DNA from: Sycon ciliatum
Taxonomy: Eukaryota; Porifera; Calcarea; Leucosolenida; Sycettidae
DNA: 64,000 nucleotides
Direction: 5' to 3'
Assembly (NCBI RefSeq): GCF_964019385.1
Contig: NC_088650.1
Coordinates: forward strand, 33,541,675-33,605,674
Positions 1-11,855 of the stretch are shown here, in pieces. Positions within the stretch are counted from its first letter, which is position 1. The number at the start of each line of letters is the position of its first letter. The notes under the pieces were generated by a model. The model had not been told where the DNA came from and ran no database searches. It saw only the letters and a program-made list of their open reading frames with translations. The position numbers were made by a program, and so were the translations under genes.

Positions 1-105
1 TCTTTCCGCACGGCATCCATTGGAGACTCCGATGGCGATTCCAAGCAACCCGCTACCTACATGTATACTACCGGTGGTGATGGCGAAGCTGATGAGGACG
101 ACGAC

Positions 106-445
106 ATGCAGGCTGCTGGTACCCAAGACAAGGAGGGTATTCCCCAAGACCAGCAGCGTTTGATTTTCGCCGGCACGCAGTCGGAAGCAGGAGCCCACTC
201 TTCATTTGGTACTTCGCCTCCGTGGTGGGATGCAGATTTTCGTCAACACTCCTCCTGGCTAGACCATCACTCTTTACGTCGCGCAAAGCGATGCTATCGA
301 CAATGTGAAGACCACGATTGAAGACGAGGAGGGAGGTTATTTGTCTGACGCCGAGCTAGCCGCTCTGAGTGACCGGCTCAACCAAGATGAAGATAAAAAC
401 TGGCTTGCCCTCGGCCGTAGCTTCAGCCGCCGCCGTGGTTACTAA
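106..445 (+). pseudogene. Polyubiquitin remnant (about 1.5 units), frameshifted
   Basis: Frame 1 (from about 124) reads [19 protein letters not shown], the middle of ubiquitin. After a deletion and a frame change, frame 2 (about 204-259) reads [10 protein letters not shown] followed at once by MQIFVN, the end of one ubiquitin and the start of the next. The second unit has TAG at 260-262 where ubiquitin has Lys11 (TPPG-stop-TITL), continues as VKTTIEDEEG, then diverges into an unrelated tail ending at TAA 443-445. Ubiquitin is almost invariant in animals, so a frameshift, a deletion and a stop together mean a dead copy. The gene is cut by the window edge, so upstream units may exist. A diverged ubiquitin-like gene with an intron is less likely. 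Confidence 0.75.
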
Positions 446-1242
446 CGCTGATTCTAGGTATGGCATTTTCTTTCCTCTCTTCCTTCAGTCTCCCTGTTCT
501 TTTCAGTCTTCCTTTATGCGAGTGTGTGAATCCAGTTTAGTTTGGTAGGCGTCTGATCATGGTGAGCCACGGCTTACCCAGCTAACGTGGGACAATGTGT
601 GTGACAACGCCCCTTATAGGTATAGTGTATTCAGTTCGGTTTTTGACCTGCGATGTTCCTGGCGGGTTGTGCCAGCGTTGTGCAGCAAGAGTGCTGTGGT
701 TTTTCAGGTCCTATTTGAAGGACAGTTCTTTCCCCTTTTGACCCCGTGAGATCGTGTGAACCTGGTGTGCTTCTACTTTATGATTTGTTATCAGTTCATT
801 TCTTCTGTCTACTCTAAACGTTATCATTTCCGATATAATTTGCCATCTTCCGGTTGACGCTGTGTTCATAACTCTTCACTAATTTTTTGAAAATCACGAG
901 GGCGTGATTATGTGTAGGAAGGGAGGGTGTAGTATCCCTGCCCGATCAATACGGAAGTAGTACGGAACTAATACGGAGCTTTGCCTGATGTATATTAATT
1001 TAGTGTATCTCCGTATGTAAGCGTACGGCGTCTGCTGCATAAAAGCGGCTGCGCATTTCTGTTTTGAAGAAAATGAGATTTTGATAATAACGAGCTATTC
1101 AACCTCCAGGTGTGCACCGGAGAGAAACTCATTTATTTTGCCGCTTCTTCTTTCACTAATAATGATATCTCAGGTGTGTACCTGAAAGTAGAATAAAAGT
1201 AATTGTTGTTGATTTCACCGCGCCTACCACTCGGCTACCCAT
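446..1242. other. No gene seen
   Basis: AT-leaning sequence without a long reading frame. Short local repeats of 'tacgga' occur near 947-1013. Nothing else recognised. Confidence 0.5.
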
Positions 1243-1381
<139 letters not shown>

Positions 1382-1732
1382 AATGTCATGTACTAGTAGG
1401 TAGTAGTTGGGGTCACTCCTCATGGCTGGATAGTGCGTGTACATGCAAACATGATTGAAGACTTGCAAAATAATTTTAATTTACTATTATTTTTGTAAAA
1501 ATGTTATTTAACAAGTCCAGGCGCTATGCGCTAGGCCTAGTACATGTATTATATCTAGGCGAGGTGTAATTGACTCTGTACTCAGTAATGCCTGATGGCA
1601 GCTGACTTTATTTTCGGAGAAAAACTACTAGAGTGTCAAATTGTAGTAAAAAGTAACAATGAGTGGCGATAGCATCTAGGAAGGATCGCTACCCTAACGT
1701 GAAGGAAAGGCCTTGCGCGGCTGCTCTACGAA

Positions 1733-2534
1733 GTGTTGAAGAAATACTCAAAGTTACAAGTAGTTGCTGGACGAACAAGTCACTGTTGCCGGAAAACTGT
1801 CACTGGGCCCCCAACGATGGTGTTTGCCGTGTTTGGTGTTTAGTGAATCATCAAGTATAGTGTCTTGTAGCCCCTGCTGTTGTCCGTTTCATCCACGTTG
1901 GGCGTTAGCTGCACCGCGACTATTGTCTTTTAGTATTCCATGGACACACATTAGCATTCTGAGCGATTGTGGTGCAACAATAATTATTTACTTCACACAG
2001 CGTTGTACTGTCCACGAGCGCAAACAGCATTATCAGCTGTAACTGTTACTCTTCATCCTACATGTAGATTTGGAGTATACACGGCCTAGTCACGACAGCG
2101 ACAGCTCTACAGAGTGTTCAAGTGAGAAACATTTTAAATTTCAATTGTTGGTGGACGAACAAATCTCTGGTTCCGAAAAACGAGGCCTGCACCGATGGTG
2201 TTTGGTGGATCATCAAACAGGGTGTCCAGCAGTGTTCACCGAGGAAGGAGAATGCACTCGCGACCACTGTCGTCCGATTCATCCAAGTGGGCGTTAGCTG
2301 CGCCACGCCACGCCTATTGTGTTTTAGTATTCCATGGACGCACACTAGCCTTCTCAGCGATTGTGGAGCCACAACTTATCTTCACGCAGCGTTGCACTGT
2401 CCAAGAGCACAAACGCCAGCAGTGACCGATCATCATACATGTAGATTTGGAGTATACACACCATGCGCCAATGGGCCTTGGCACAACAGTGGCAGCTCTA
2501 CGGGGTGTTCAAGTGAGAAACATTTGTTTCGACT
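1733..2534. repeat. Diverged tandem duplication, two units of ~380-394 bp
   Basis: Two adjacent units share blocks in the same order: the 'tggacgaacaa' block, 'tagtattccatggac' (1931 and 2325), 'catgtagatttggagtatac' (2061 and 2438) and 'gtgttcaagtgagaaacat'. Offsets are 377-394 bp, so indels have accumulated. No convincing protein in either unit. Confidence 0.75.
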
Positions 2535-2920
2535 GTTCGACTGAAAGCCATACAATCGTGACCATGGTATTTAGGCCCGCACTAGCCCTTTCGAATTTGT
2601 CGAAATTGTGCACACATCCAAATTACTTACCCAGCAGAATATTTTGTTTTCAAAGTGGGCAGGGTGTATTTTTTCTTCTGTTTGGGTGTATAACTAGTCC
2701 GCTGTGCTCCGCGTACGGTGTAAATGAGTGCATATTGCATACAATAGAATTTTGTTGTATTTTTATCGCCAGCATTTCCTAATGAGCGCAGACAGAGAAA
2801 ATATGCTTATCTAGTCATGGGAATATTGGGAGATTGAACGAAATGACATGTTGCCACTTGCTTGGTAATTGTGCTCCACCGTACATGAGTACAGCATCGC
2901 TATTCGCGGGAGTATGTTAG

Positions 2921-3214
2921 CAAGAGTAGATACACAAGAGTGTGCAACTCCAGGATGGGTTGGCCCGCGGCGGAATTTTTTTGTTGACGTAATCTTTTCG
3001 ACGACGCACGCGCTGCGAGTCGTTTGGAAAGTAAGTCCTCGTGCACTTGGCCGGGCTTTACATTACAAGGTCGGTGCCCAGCACGTGCTCTCACACTGCT
3101 CTGCGGCAAAATGCACGTTTTCCTGAAAAAAGGTGACATCAACAAAAAATTCGGGGTATCTGCAGATAGTGCAGAAGAGATCCGGAGTTGCACACTCTTG
3201 TTAATCTACTCTTG
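2921..3214. mobile_element. MITE-like inverted-repeat element
   Basis: The left end 'caagagtaga' then 'caagagtgtgcaactcc' is repeated inverted at the right end (about 3184-3214). Inner segments around 'ttttttgttga' and 'tcaacaaaaaa' also pair. No coding capacity. Target duplication not resolved. Confidence 0.6.
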
Positions 3215-3370
3215 TTATTAGTGAGCTTGAAGTATGTAGTCAAATGGTCACTGGATGTTAAGTCATGTGTGGTTTTTCATTAGTTGTTCTTTTAACCTAG
3301 ATTGTTATTTACCAGGCTGACTCTATCTTCAAGGAATTTTGTTAATTTGAAACTCAGATGTTGAGCCATA

Positions 3371-3683
3371 CCGTATTATCTCTAATATAAGCACGGTCCT
3401 TTATTTTTTCAATGTACCTCCACCCCGTGCTATTAATGGAGACGTTCCTTTATTGGAGACTGTTCCATTATTATTTCAACCTCATTTCAGAGGCATGTTG
3501 CCATGCCAAATTCATGTATGACACACACATTTCAGGGTTTTTTTCGCCAGTACAGATAATGAATTTACACAGTGTGCTTATAATGGAGACTGAGCACTTT
3601 ATTTTCTGAATGCCGCCCCAAGGTGTTCTATTATTGGAGACGTGCTATTATTGGAGACTGTGCTTATATTAGAGATAATACGG
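3371..3683. mobile_element. MITE, 24-bp perfect TIRs, TA target duplication
   Basis: Ends are perfect inverted repeats starting CCGTATTATCTCTAATATAA, flanked by TA at 3369-3370 and 3684-3685, as in Tc1/mariner-type insertions. The interior carries repeated 'attattggagac' motifs in direct and variant forms. No transposase. Confidence 0.85.
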
Positions 3684-3692
3684 TAAATAAAT

Positions 3693-3874
3693 GTAAAAGA
3701 GAAAAGGACACATGGTTACGAGTTAAGAGTAACTCTCCATCACTGTAACATGATACTATATACAGTCAGAAAGTGCAATAACTAGGCACAAAACTGTATA
3801 TAGTATCATGTTACAGTGATGGAGAGTTACTCTTAACTCGTAACCATGTGTCCTTGACTCCTTTTCTCTTTTAC
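3693..3874. repeat. Long near-perfect hairpin (~73-bp arms)
   Basis: Left arm 3693-3766 and right arm 3793-3874 are complementary along their length, apart from an 8-nt insertion (about 3855-3862) in the right arm. The loop is 26 nt. The hairpin starts 8 bp after the neighbouring MITE's TA duplication. Either a fold-back element or, if transcribed, a dsRNA source. Confidence 0.85.
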
Positions 3875-4777
<903 letters not shown>

Positions 4778-4913
4778 AGTACCAGCACTTGCTGCGTGAA
4801 GTGCTTGAAACCTCAATCTGTGACGGAGCAAACAGAGAATACCGCACGAACACGAAGACGTTCACATTATAGCATACACCGTAGCCGGAATGGATTGGAT
4901 GCATGCACATGTA

Positions 4914-4923
4914 CACACACATA

Positions 4924-4999
<76 letters not shown>

Positions 5000-5003
5000 T
5001 ACA
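4914..5003. repeat. (CA)n microsatellite
   Basis: CA tract, immediately followed by a short triple repeat of 'gttttaaggt' at about 5045-5078. Confidence 0.95.
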
Positions 5004-5318
5004 CGTAAATCCACACTGATGCACACAATTTTAAACAGTTTTCAGGTGTTTTAAGGTGTTTTAAGGTGTTTTAAGGTGCGGCTAACACTCCGCAAAATAT
5101 AGTACATATCAGTATATGTGCTCCAAATTTCCAGTCGTAAGAAAATTTGACTTTTCTCAATCTTGATTTATGAACAACGGATACCTCTTCAACATACTTT
5201 CTATCACAACTGGGACAATATCTGATGAGAAATACATCATCACAGCCAAACAACAGACGTACGTTGCAATGACTTATTCGGAATTCAGGTAGTGCAAGAA
5301 ATGAATGCAACCTACCGT

Positions 5319-5647
5319 TTACACACGGGCCCGTCGTGGCAGAAGCTGGTTCATCTTGTCGACCTTGTCGGGATATTTACCCCAGCGTTTGATGATCTTC
5401 ACCAGCTTGATGTAGCCAGCCTGTTCCTCGCTGCTTACAATGTTAACCAACTCTTCGTTGTGAGCGCGTGGTCCATCTCGTCTCTCAATCCTCTTCAAGT
5501 CGTCTATCTGCTCCAGATCGGCAAAGAACCCGGCCCCTTGCGCCATTTTACGAAATGTTCCTGCTGGTAATGTGCCCAGCCAAGGTGAGATATGGGTTAG
5601 AAAGGAACTTTGTTTGAACGGGTCGCCGTACGAATTTTCGTCCTCAT
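5319..5647 (-). CDS. Possible protein-coding exon, product unknown
   Basis: On the minus strand the open stretch starts after a plausible 3' splice site (TTGCTTAG, exon from 5647) and runs to TAA at 5321-5319. The encoded sequence is charged and looks helical. Near the end it reads ELVNIVSSEEQAGYIKLVKI and then KRWGKYPDKVDKMNQLL. This spacing of hydrophobic residues weakly recalls death-fold (CARD-like) helices, but I cannot name the family. Either a terminal exon or an internal exon using the GTGTGT at its end as donor. Upstream exons of the same gene were not found. Codon-like composition and the splice site are the only support. Confidence 0.35.
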
Positions 5648-5958
5648 CTAAGCAAGGTATACATGGCATAAAAACATGAACAAACATACAAAAAAATGAT
5701 TTATGATAAAAAGATGATTTAAGGCAAGCCGTACACGTTATTTTAACCCAGACAGCAGGTTCTAGAGTGTCGATGTGCGTCACTCCAGTCTGGACGTGTA
5801 CATCATCAGTGGTTGATCTAAGTATGCTTATACCATGGCAATGGCTAACCTGGCAAGGATTCTTGGCATCTAAATCACTGTTGTGCTACATGCATGTGGC
5901 TCCATTTCAGTTTTGCCATGTATACTTTTGTACTTGCCAACCCTCCCTCCCCCCCCAC

Positions 5959-6012
5959 ACACACACAAACGCATGCACCACACATACACACACACACACA
6001 CACAGACACACA
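5959..6012. repeat. (CA)n microsatellite
   Basis: Short CA tract preceded by a C-run. Confidence 0.9.
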
Positions 6013-6180
6013 CACCTCAGACCTCAGACATGCACATCGCGGAAGCGATGATAGCGAACAGCTATGTTAGACATAGCAACTTGTGCTGGGATTACACCAT
6101 TCAACAGCTTGCAAGGCTGATGAATTGACCGCCACTAATTTAGCCTGGTATCCACCACACAGCTGATTGAAGTGGCTTTT

Positions 6181-6244
6181 CACACACACCCACCCACACA
6201 CCCACACACACCCACCCACCCACACACACACACACCCACACACC

Positions 6245-6299
<55 letters not shown>

Positions 6300-6308
6300 C
6301 CACACACG
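6181..6308. repeat. (CA)n / CACCCA repeat
   Basis: CA tract whose first half is interrupted by CCC, giving CACCCA units. Confidence 0.95.
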
Positions 6309-6451
6309 CACAGCAACGAGTTGTCTTAATGTCTGTGGTGCCACCTTTTCACCATGGTTGGCAACTCGGCATACTTAAAGCTTGTAGATGTAGTGATGAT
6401 GGCTCTATGGCCGAAACAGCTTGCTGTCTACAGCTTTGGGTATGTATATTA

Positions 6452-6640
6452 TAGTCAACTTTGCTAATAACGACTGCGGATATAACCACAATTCGTGAAT
6501 AACAACAGAATTTCCATGACCAGAGGAAAGTGCCCATCTAACTGTAATACATATAATGCGACTTCGGGTTTAAGGACACTTCGCGAATAAGGTCACATTT
6601 CTGATGCACCGCCGAGTGTCGTTATACGCAAAGTTGACTG
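6452..6640. mobile_element. Small MITE (AGTCAACTTTGC ends)
   Basis: Left end AGTCAACTTTGCTAATAACG and the inverted right end (reading AGTCAACTTTGCGTATAACG) pair over about 24 bp with few mismatches. No coding content. The end pattern CAGTCAAC resembles pogo/Tc1-type MITEs. Confidence 0.65.
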
Positions 6641-7127
6641 TTTGTATATATATGTCAACTCGTAAGAATGGATGAATGTTCATACACACATCCAAGTTTA
6701 TGTCCTGCTTGGAAGTGTAAGGATGTTTCCAGCCGTGACGCAACCCATACGAGTAGTTAATTGTAAACAGGTGGCTTGGCTCAAGGGTAGCATGGATAAG
6801 GCAAATGAGGTTTTCAGTCTGTTTGCTAGCTCAGATCTATAGATGATATGCCAAATAAGCCCTCGAAAAGTTGAGAGGGCATGCGATTGATGCGCCCAGG
6901 CTTAGCTTGTCAAGTGCACGGGATGTGCAAAGTACACGGATTTTAGGCTTGTTGCGCGCTTACGCGATCAGGCGCTGCACGTGCATGAATGGAATGCATG
7001 CAGTTCCACCGTTACTAGTTTTAGCACTTCCTTCGGCGTTGAGATTAATGAAAAACTAAAGCTGTAGAAGAAACAGTTTTGCTTGCTTTATAGCGGCTGG
7101 AGTGATTTTTCGCTGTCTTGTTTTCGG

Positions 7128-7371
7128 ATGCCGACCAACCACGACCATTGCTGTGTTCCAGGATGTACTGGTGACCGGCGTTACTCCCCAGCCCCAGCAA
7201 ATGGTATTCGTCTTTTCCATCAATTTCCATCATCCTGAACTGTGAAGGAAACGGACTGTTGCTATTCGACGGGAGGAAAGGCTAGGAGAGCAACAGAAAG
7301 TGACACTACAGTGGTGTGCTCTGACCATTTCTTGCCAGAAGATTATGTACAAGGGAGAAAATCGCCAGAGC
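7128..7371 (+). pseudogene. THAP-domain transposase N-terminus, frameshifted
   Basis: ATG at 7128 opens MPTNHDHCCVPGC, the first zinc-ligand pair (C-x4-C) of a THAP domain, followed by GIRLFHQFPSS and a stop. Two frame changes later come RKRTVAIRREERLG and then TVVCSDHFLPEDY, the C-x2-H pair at the typical THAP position. The THAP domain binds the element's ends in P, Kolobok and ISL2EU transposases. At least two frameshifts and one stop make the copy inactive. Sequence to about 7490 looks like a degraded continuation. Confidence 0.8.
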
Positions 7372-8301
7372 AAGACTGGTAAAACATTTTGTATCTGGAG
7401 TTTTCAATCTGGTTCGCCAAGACAACAGCGGCTGATGCTAACCGGCGTCGCTCTACCTCGTGTCGTGAGCTACTGCACGGGAGCTGCCTGAAGACATACG
7501 ACTCATACCTAGTGATACCCCAGGCATACTGTCACTACGCTGGAGGAAACATTCGACAGTATTCAATGCAATCTGGGTGGCTGCAAGAATAAAGTAGCAA
7601 AATTGAGCGAAATGACTAACAGTCGCATGTTTGGAGTTCTAGTATCCAGGTTCAAACACAAGGCATCATAATCAGTAACCTTGCACAACAGTCATTCGAC
7701 GTTTCAAGTGGAGTCTCAAGATAATATTTGGCTACCCAGCAGCCACCATTTGTCACCGCCACAAAATATTCCCGTCGCCATCTGTTAAAACTTTATAAGA
7801 ATTATTTCGCCTTGTTTTGCTTTGTTTTATAAATGTGTGCATGGCTGCCATGCCATAGCGCCACAGCCCCCTCTTTGCAGAGTTTCCTTTGTTTTTAGGT
7901 CAAGTAGTCACCCAATGCTGGCTACGGAAGCCTTGACCAGGCCTGCTGAGGGGATAGTACACCCTCGCTTTAGCCCTAGCTACTGCTTTTTCACGACATA
8001 GCTTCTCTTGGCGAAACATACAGGTACCTGGTCTCTGATAGCAGTGATAGCTGGAGTTTTCTTCCATCGGGGTGCTGCTAGGCAGCCTCCTTGGTCATGC
8101 CACAGATGCTGCGTAGAAGGCTGTTATGTTATAACAACCTTCTACATAACCTCTTTTGCAATACGTAATGGCGTAGTATGCAGCCTCGGTTTTTCATTCA
8201 ACTTTTTTTACCCACTTTAACCTTGAGCACCCTGTAAAAAGGCGCATTGTCTGCAGGGATGGCCCTAGTAAAATAATAAATAGAACAAAAATAGAACAAC
8301 T

Positions 8302-9036
8302 CTATTTGTGCTGGCCCTGACTAATAGCGGAAGCACATGAGAAACTGGTTGCCTGGAGCAATGAGGGAAGAAACGCTGATGTGATCTCACTCGGGTGAGG
8401 GATGAGGTGAAACCGCGAAGCAGTCAGGGTCTTGTTTCTCAGCCTATGCCATATGCCGCTGCCAATATGCTGTTGGGTATGGGGCTCTATTGCTATTGCC
8501 TCTGTTAGGAGCACCTTCTCCGTGATGTGGGATAGGGAAGGCAGGATTTCCCAGTACAAAGGAAAATCAATGTTGCCAGTGTCAGTATGCCCAGGTGGTT
8601 GATAAGGGTTTTCGCAACTACGTTCCTTGGCCCTTGTGCCCCATTGCTGTTGTTGCTAGGTTGCATATGCCAGGTATTGACCTTTCATCTCACAATAGTT
8701 GAGAGTCAGCAGCAATGCAACATTGAACAATGTGGTGGAAGGAGCATGCAATGCTGCTGTGCAAGTGCAATATGCAGACATCACTTCGAGTACATGCTTT
8801 TCTTTTAGCACTGTAGCACACACTTAGCTCTCCTTCTTCTTTTGAGATGCCCAACACTTAGCCTTGACAAAGTATCTCTGCGGTCCAGAATTCTTTGGGT
8901 CTGGGAAGCAACACTCAACACTGTAAACGAATGGCGAGAAGAAGGACTCATCCCCGAATGGTTTCTGTGTCGTTAGGTACATTTCTCGACTCTGAAGATG
9001 CTGGAGTACAGCACTAGCAGAAACACCACTTAGCAA
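8302..9036 (-). pseudogene. SWIM zinc finger plus YqaJ-like nuclease fragments
   Basis: Three minus-strand pieces lie in order. 9036-8824 ends RYFVKAKCWASQKK, like the segment before SWIM fingers. About 8790-8660 reads SAYCTCTA with a damaged second half where a SWIM finger has CNH. 8559-8302 includes IWHRLRNKTLTASRFH, which matches the N-terminal motif of YqaJ-type exonucleases (W-x-x-x-R-x-x-x-LTAS-x-F). The metal-binding D..EIK part of the nuclease is not seen. This is the second gene of ISL2EU-like transposons, here disrupted by stops and frame changes. Confidence 0.6.
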
Positions 9037-9883
9037 ATCCTCCGAGCGATGGCTCCAGGCCTCGGTGGGAAATTCTGCGTCTGTTTGTTGAGCAGCATCT
9101 AATATTTGATGGATTCAGCGGAGAAGCAGCTTTTTCTGTTCCCGATGCAGATGGTGTCAAGGTATTCGCTGCTGTAGCGACCAGTGAAGGAGGAATGGAT
9201 TTTCATCGCCCTTTCGCTGCTCGGACCCGACTGCCATCATTGTCCCCCGTCCTAAGCTCTGTGGCGTTGGGAATAAAATAAAATCTTTCTGTCTTATCTC
9301 TGCAACAAATCATCTCGCTTTCCATCTACCGGTATCTCTCCCTCACGTACATATACGTCTTCAGCTGAGCAAAAGTCCATCTGGCAATCGTTTCGCCGAC
9401 AGGTGGGTTCGCACAGCGAAAAGCTATGGCTGGTGTGCTTTTTCTTGCTGCCATATCTGGGTATCAAAATGAAAAATTGAAAGCAAACTATGCACAAAGG
9501 TATCAGAGTTCCTTTTCTTCATCCGAAAATTGTCTCCGACGGAATGCTAAAATGCAGTAACAGTGGAACTGCATGCATTCCATTCATGCACGTGCAGCAC
9601 CTGATCGCGTAAACTCGCAACAAGCCTAAAATCCGTGTACTTTGTGCATCCCGTGCACTTGACAAGCTAAGCCTGGGCACATCAATCGCATGCCCTCTCA
9701 ACTTTTCGAGCGCTTATTTGGCATATCATCTATTCATCTTCTACCGCTTTATGAGCTGCATCTGCGCCTTAGTCCTAGCGGGTGGTGGCAATCCTGTGGT
9801 TGTGAAAAACTCAGACTAACTTAGTTTCACGCGAAATGTGACATAAGTTATAGTTCAAGATTTGCATAAACAGTAAAACCTGT

Positions 9884-10100
9884 AATGGCGACCACTCGGA
9901 TATGGCGACCACTCGACCATGGCGACCACTCGGATATGGCGACCACTCGACCATGGCGACCACTCGGATATGGCGACCACTCGACCATGGCGACCACTCG
10001 GATATGGCGACCACTCGTCCATGGCGACCACTCGGATATGGCGACCACTCGACCATGGCGACCACTCGGATATGGCGACCACTCGACCATGGCGACCACT
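9884..10100. repeat. 17-bp minisatellite, ~13 units
   Basis: Units ATGGCGACCACTCGGAT and ATGGCGACCACTCGACC alternate, giving a 34-bp higher-order period. Because 17 is not a multiple of 3 and no unit contains a stop, several frames are open on both strands. This is not a gene. Confidence 0.95.
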
Positions 10101-10298
10101 TTTCCTTGTCACGGACGCATTCACGTTCAAAACACCTCGTAAGGCGACCACTCGCTCAACGGGACCGACGACCACCCACCCGCGACAGCGTTGCACAGTG
10201 CTAGTGCATGTAAATGTACGCATTGCATGGTGCAGCAGGCTGCATGGTACATCTACACATGATCAGTATAGGAACTGTGTACATGTACAGCTACATGG

Positions 10299-10420
10299 TG
10301 CATGACAGGTCTGAGGACCCCAGGCACATGAGTCTTGCTAGAGGAGCATAAAATCATGTAGGTGTGTGCATGACAGGTCTGAGGACACCAGGCACATGAG
10401 TCATGCTAGAGTAGCATACA
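10299..10420. repeat. Two-copy tandem repeat, ~70-bp period
   Basis: 'gcatgacaggtctgaggac' with its continuation to 'gcata' occurs at 10299 and 10369 with few substitutions. Confidence 0.85.
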
Positions 10421-10525
10421 TGTAGGTGTGTGCACTGCGATGCACTGATCAAAATGATGGATCACATGTGTGGATATGGTCACGTGACCCACTGAACCTG
10501 GATAAGAAGACCACCTGGCCCTGGC

Positions 10526-11855
10526 GACCACTTTTTCTCGTCCCTTGAGGGGTGGCCTTAGACCACTTTTTCTCGTCCCTTGAGGGGTGGCCTTAGACCA
10601 CTTTTTCTCGTCCCTTGAGGGGTGGCCTTAGACCACTTTTTCTCGTCCCTTGAGGGGTCGCCTTAGACCACTTTTTCTCGTCCCTTGAGGGGTCGCCTTA
10701 GACCACTTTTTCTCGTCCCTTGAGGGGTGGCCTTAGACCACTTTTTCTCGTCCCTTGAGGGGTCGCCTTAGACCACTTTTTCTCGTCCCTTGAGGGGTGG
10801 CCTTAGACCACTTTTTCTCGTCCCTTGAGGGGTGGCCTTAGACCACTTTTTCTCGTCCCTTGAGGGGTGGCCTTAGACCACTTTTTCTCGTCCCTTGAGG
10901 GGTCGCCTTAGACCACTTTTTCTCGTCCCTTGAGGGGTCGCCTTAGACCACTTTTTCTCGTCCCTTGAGGGGTGGCCTTGGACCACTTTTTCTCGTCCCT
11001 TGAGGGGTGGCCTTAGACCACTTTTTCTCGTCCCTTGAGGGGTCGCCTTAGACCACTTTTTCTCGTCCCTTGAGGGGTCGCCTTAGACCACTTTTTCTCG
11101 TCCCTTGAGGGGTCGCCTTAGACCACTTTTTCTCGTCCCTTGAGGGGTGGCCTTAGACCACTTTTTCTCGTCCCTTGAGGGGTGGCCTTAGACCACTTTT
11201 TCTCGTCCCTTGAGGGGTGGCCTTAGACCACTTTTTCTCGTCCCTTGAGGGGTGGCCTTAGACCACTTTTTCTCGTCCCTTGAGGGGTGGCCTTAGACCA
11301 CTTTTTCTCGTCCCTTGAGGGGTGGCCTTAGACCACTTTTTCTCGTCCCTTGAGGGGTCGCCTTAGACCACTTTTTCTCGTCCCTTGAGGGGTGGCCTTA
11401 GACCACTTTTTCTCGTCCCTTGAGGGGTGGCCTTAGACCACTTTTTCTCGTCCCTTGAGGGGTGGCCTTAGACCACTTTTTCTCGTCCCTTGAGGGGTGG
11501 CCTTAGACCACTTTTTCTCGTCCCTTGAGGGGTCGCCTTAGACCACTTTTTCTCGTCCCTTGAGGGGTGGCCTTAGACCACTTTTTCTCGTCCCTTGAGG
11601 GGTGGCCTTAGACCACTTTTTCTCGTCCCTTGAGGGGTGGCCTTAGACCACTTTTTCTCGTCCCTTGAGGGGTGGCCTTAGACCACTTTTTCTCGTCCCT
11701 TGAGGGGTGGCCTTAGACCACTTTTTCTCGTCCCTTGAGGGGTGGCCTTAGACCACTTTTTCTCGTCCCTTGAGGGGTGGCCTTAGACCACTTTTTCTCG
11801 TCCCTTGAGGGGTGGCCTTAGACCACTTTTTCTCGTCCCTTGAGGGGTGGCCTTA
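10526..11855. repeat. 35-bp minisatellite, 38 complete units
   Basis: The unit GACCACTTTTTCTCG-TCCCTTGAGGGG-TSGCCTTA repeats without indels for exactly 1,330 bp. Practically the only variable site is S: C in units 4, 5, 7, 11, 12, 15, 16, 17, 24 and 29, G in the others. Unit 13 also has a final G for A. The unit contains the inverted pair CCC-TTGA-GGGG. Confidence 0.97.

Larger units (their letters stand above)
6841..9731. mobile_element. Decayed ISL2EU-like DNA transposon
   Basis: About 195-bp inverted terminal repeats (about 6841-7033 and 9536-9731) start AGATGATATGCCAAATAAGC and are flanked by AT on both sides (6839-6840, 9732-9733). Inside are a broken THAP-domain frame on plus and SWIM and YqaJ-like fragments on minus. 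In known ISL2EU elements a THAP-containing transposase is paired with a YqaJ-type nuclease and the target duplication is short, so content and ends agree. The TIRs differ by roughly 10 percent and the coding parts are shredded, so this copy is old. Between about 7600 and 8300 I recognise nothing. Confidence 0.7.

Noticed and set aside
9855..10305. Six overlapping frames with MATTRIWRPLDHGD repeats
   Set aside because: Artefacts of the 17-bp minisatellite.
10526..11855. CRISPR array
   Set aside because: Units are contiguous without unique spacers, and the genome is that of an animal.
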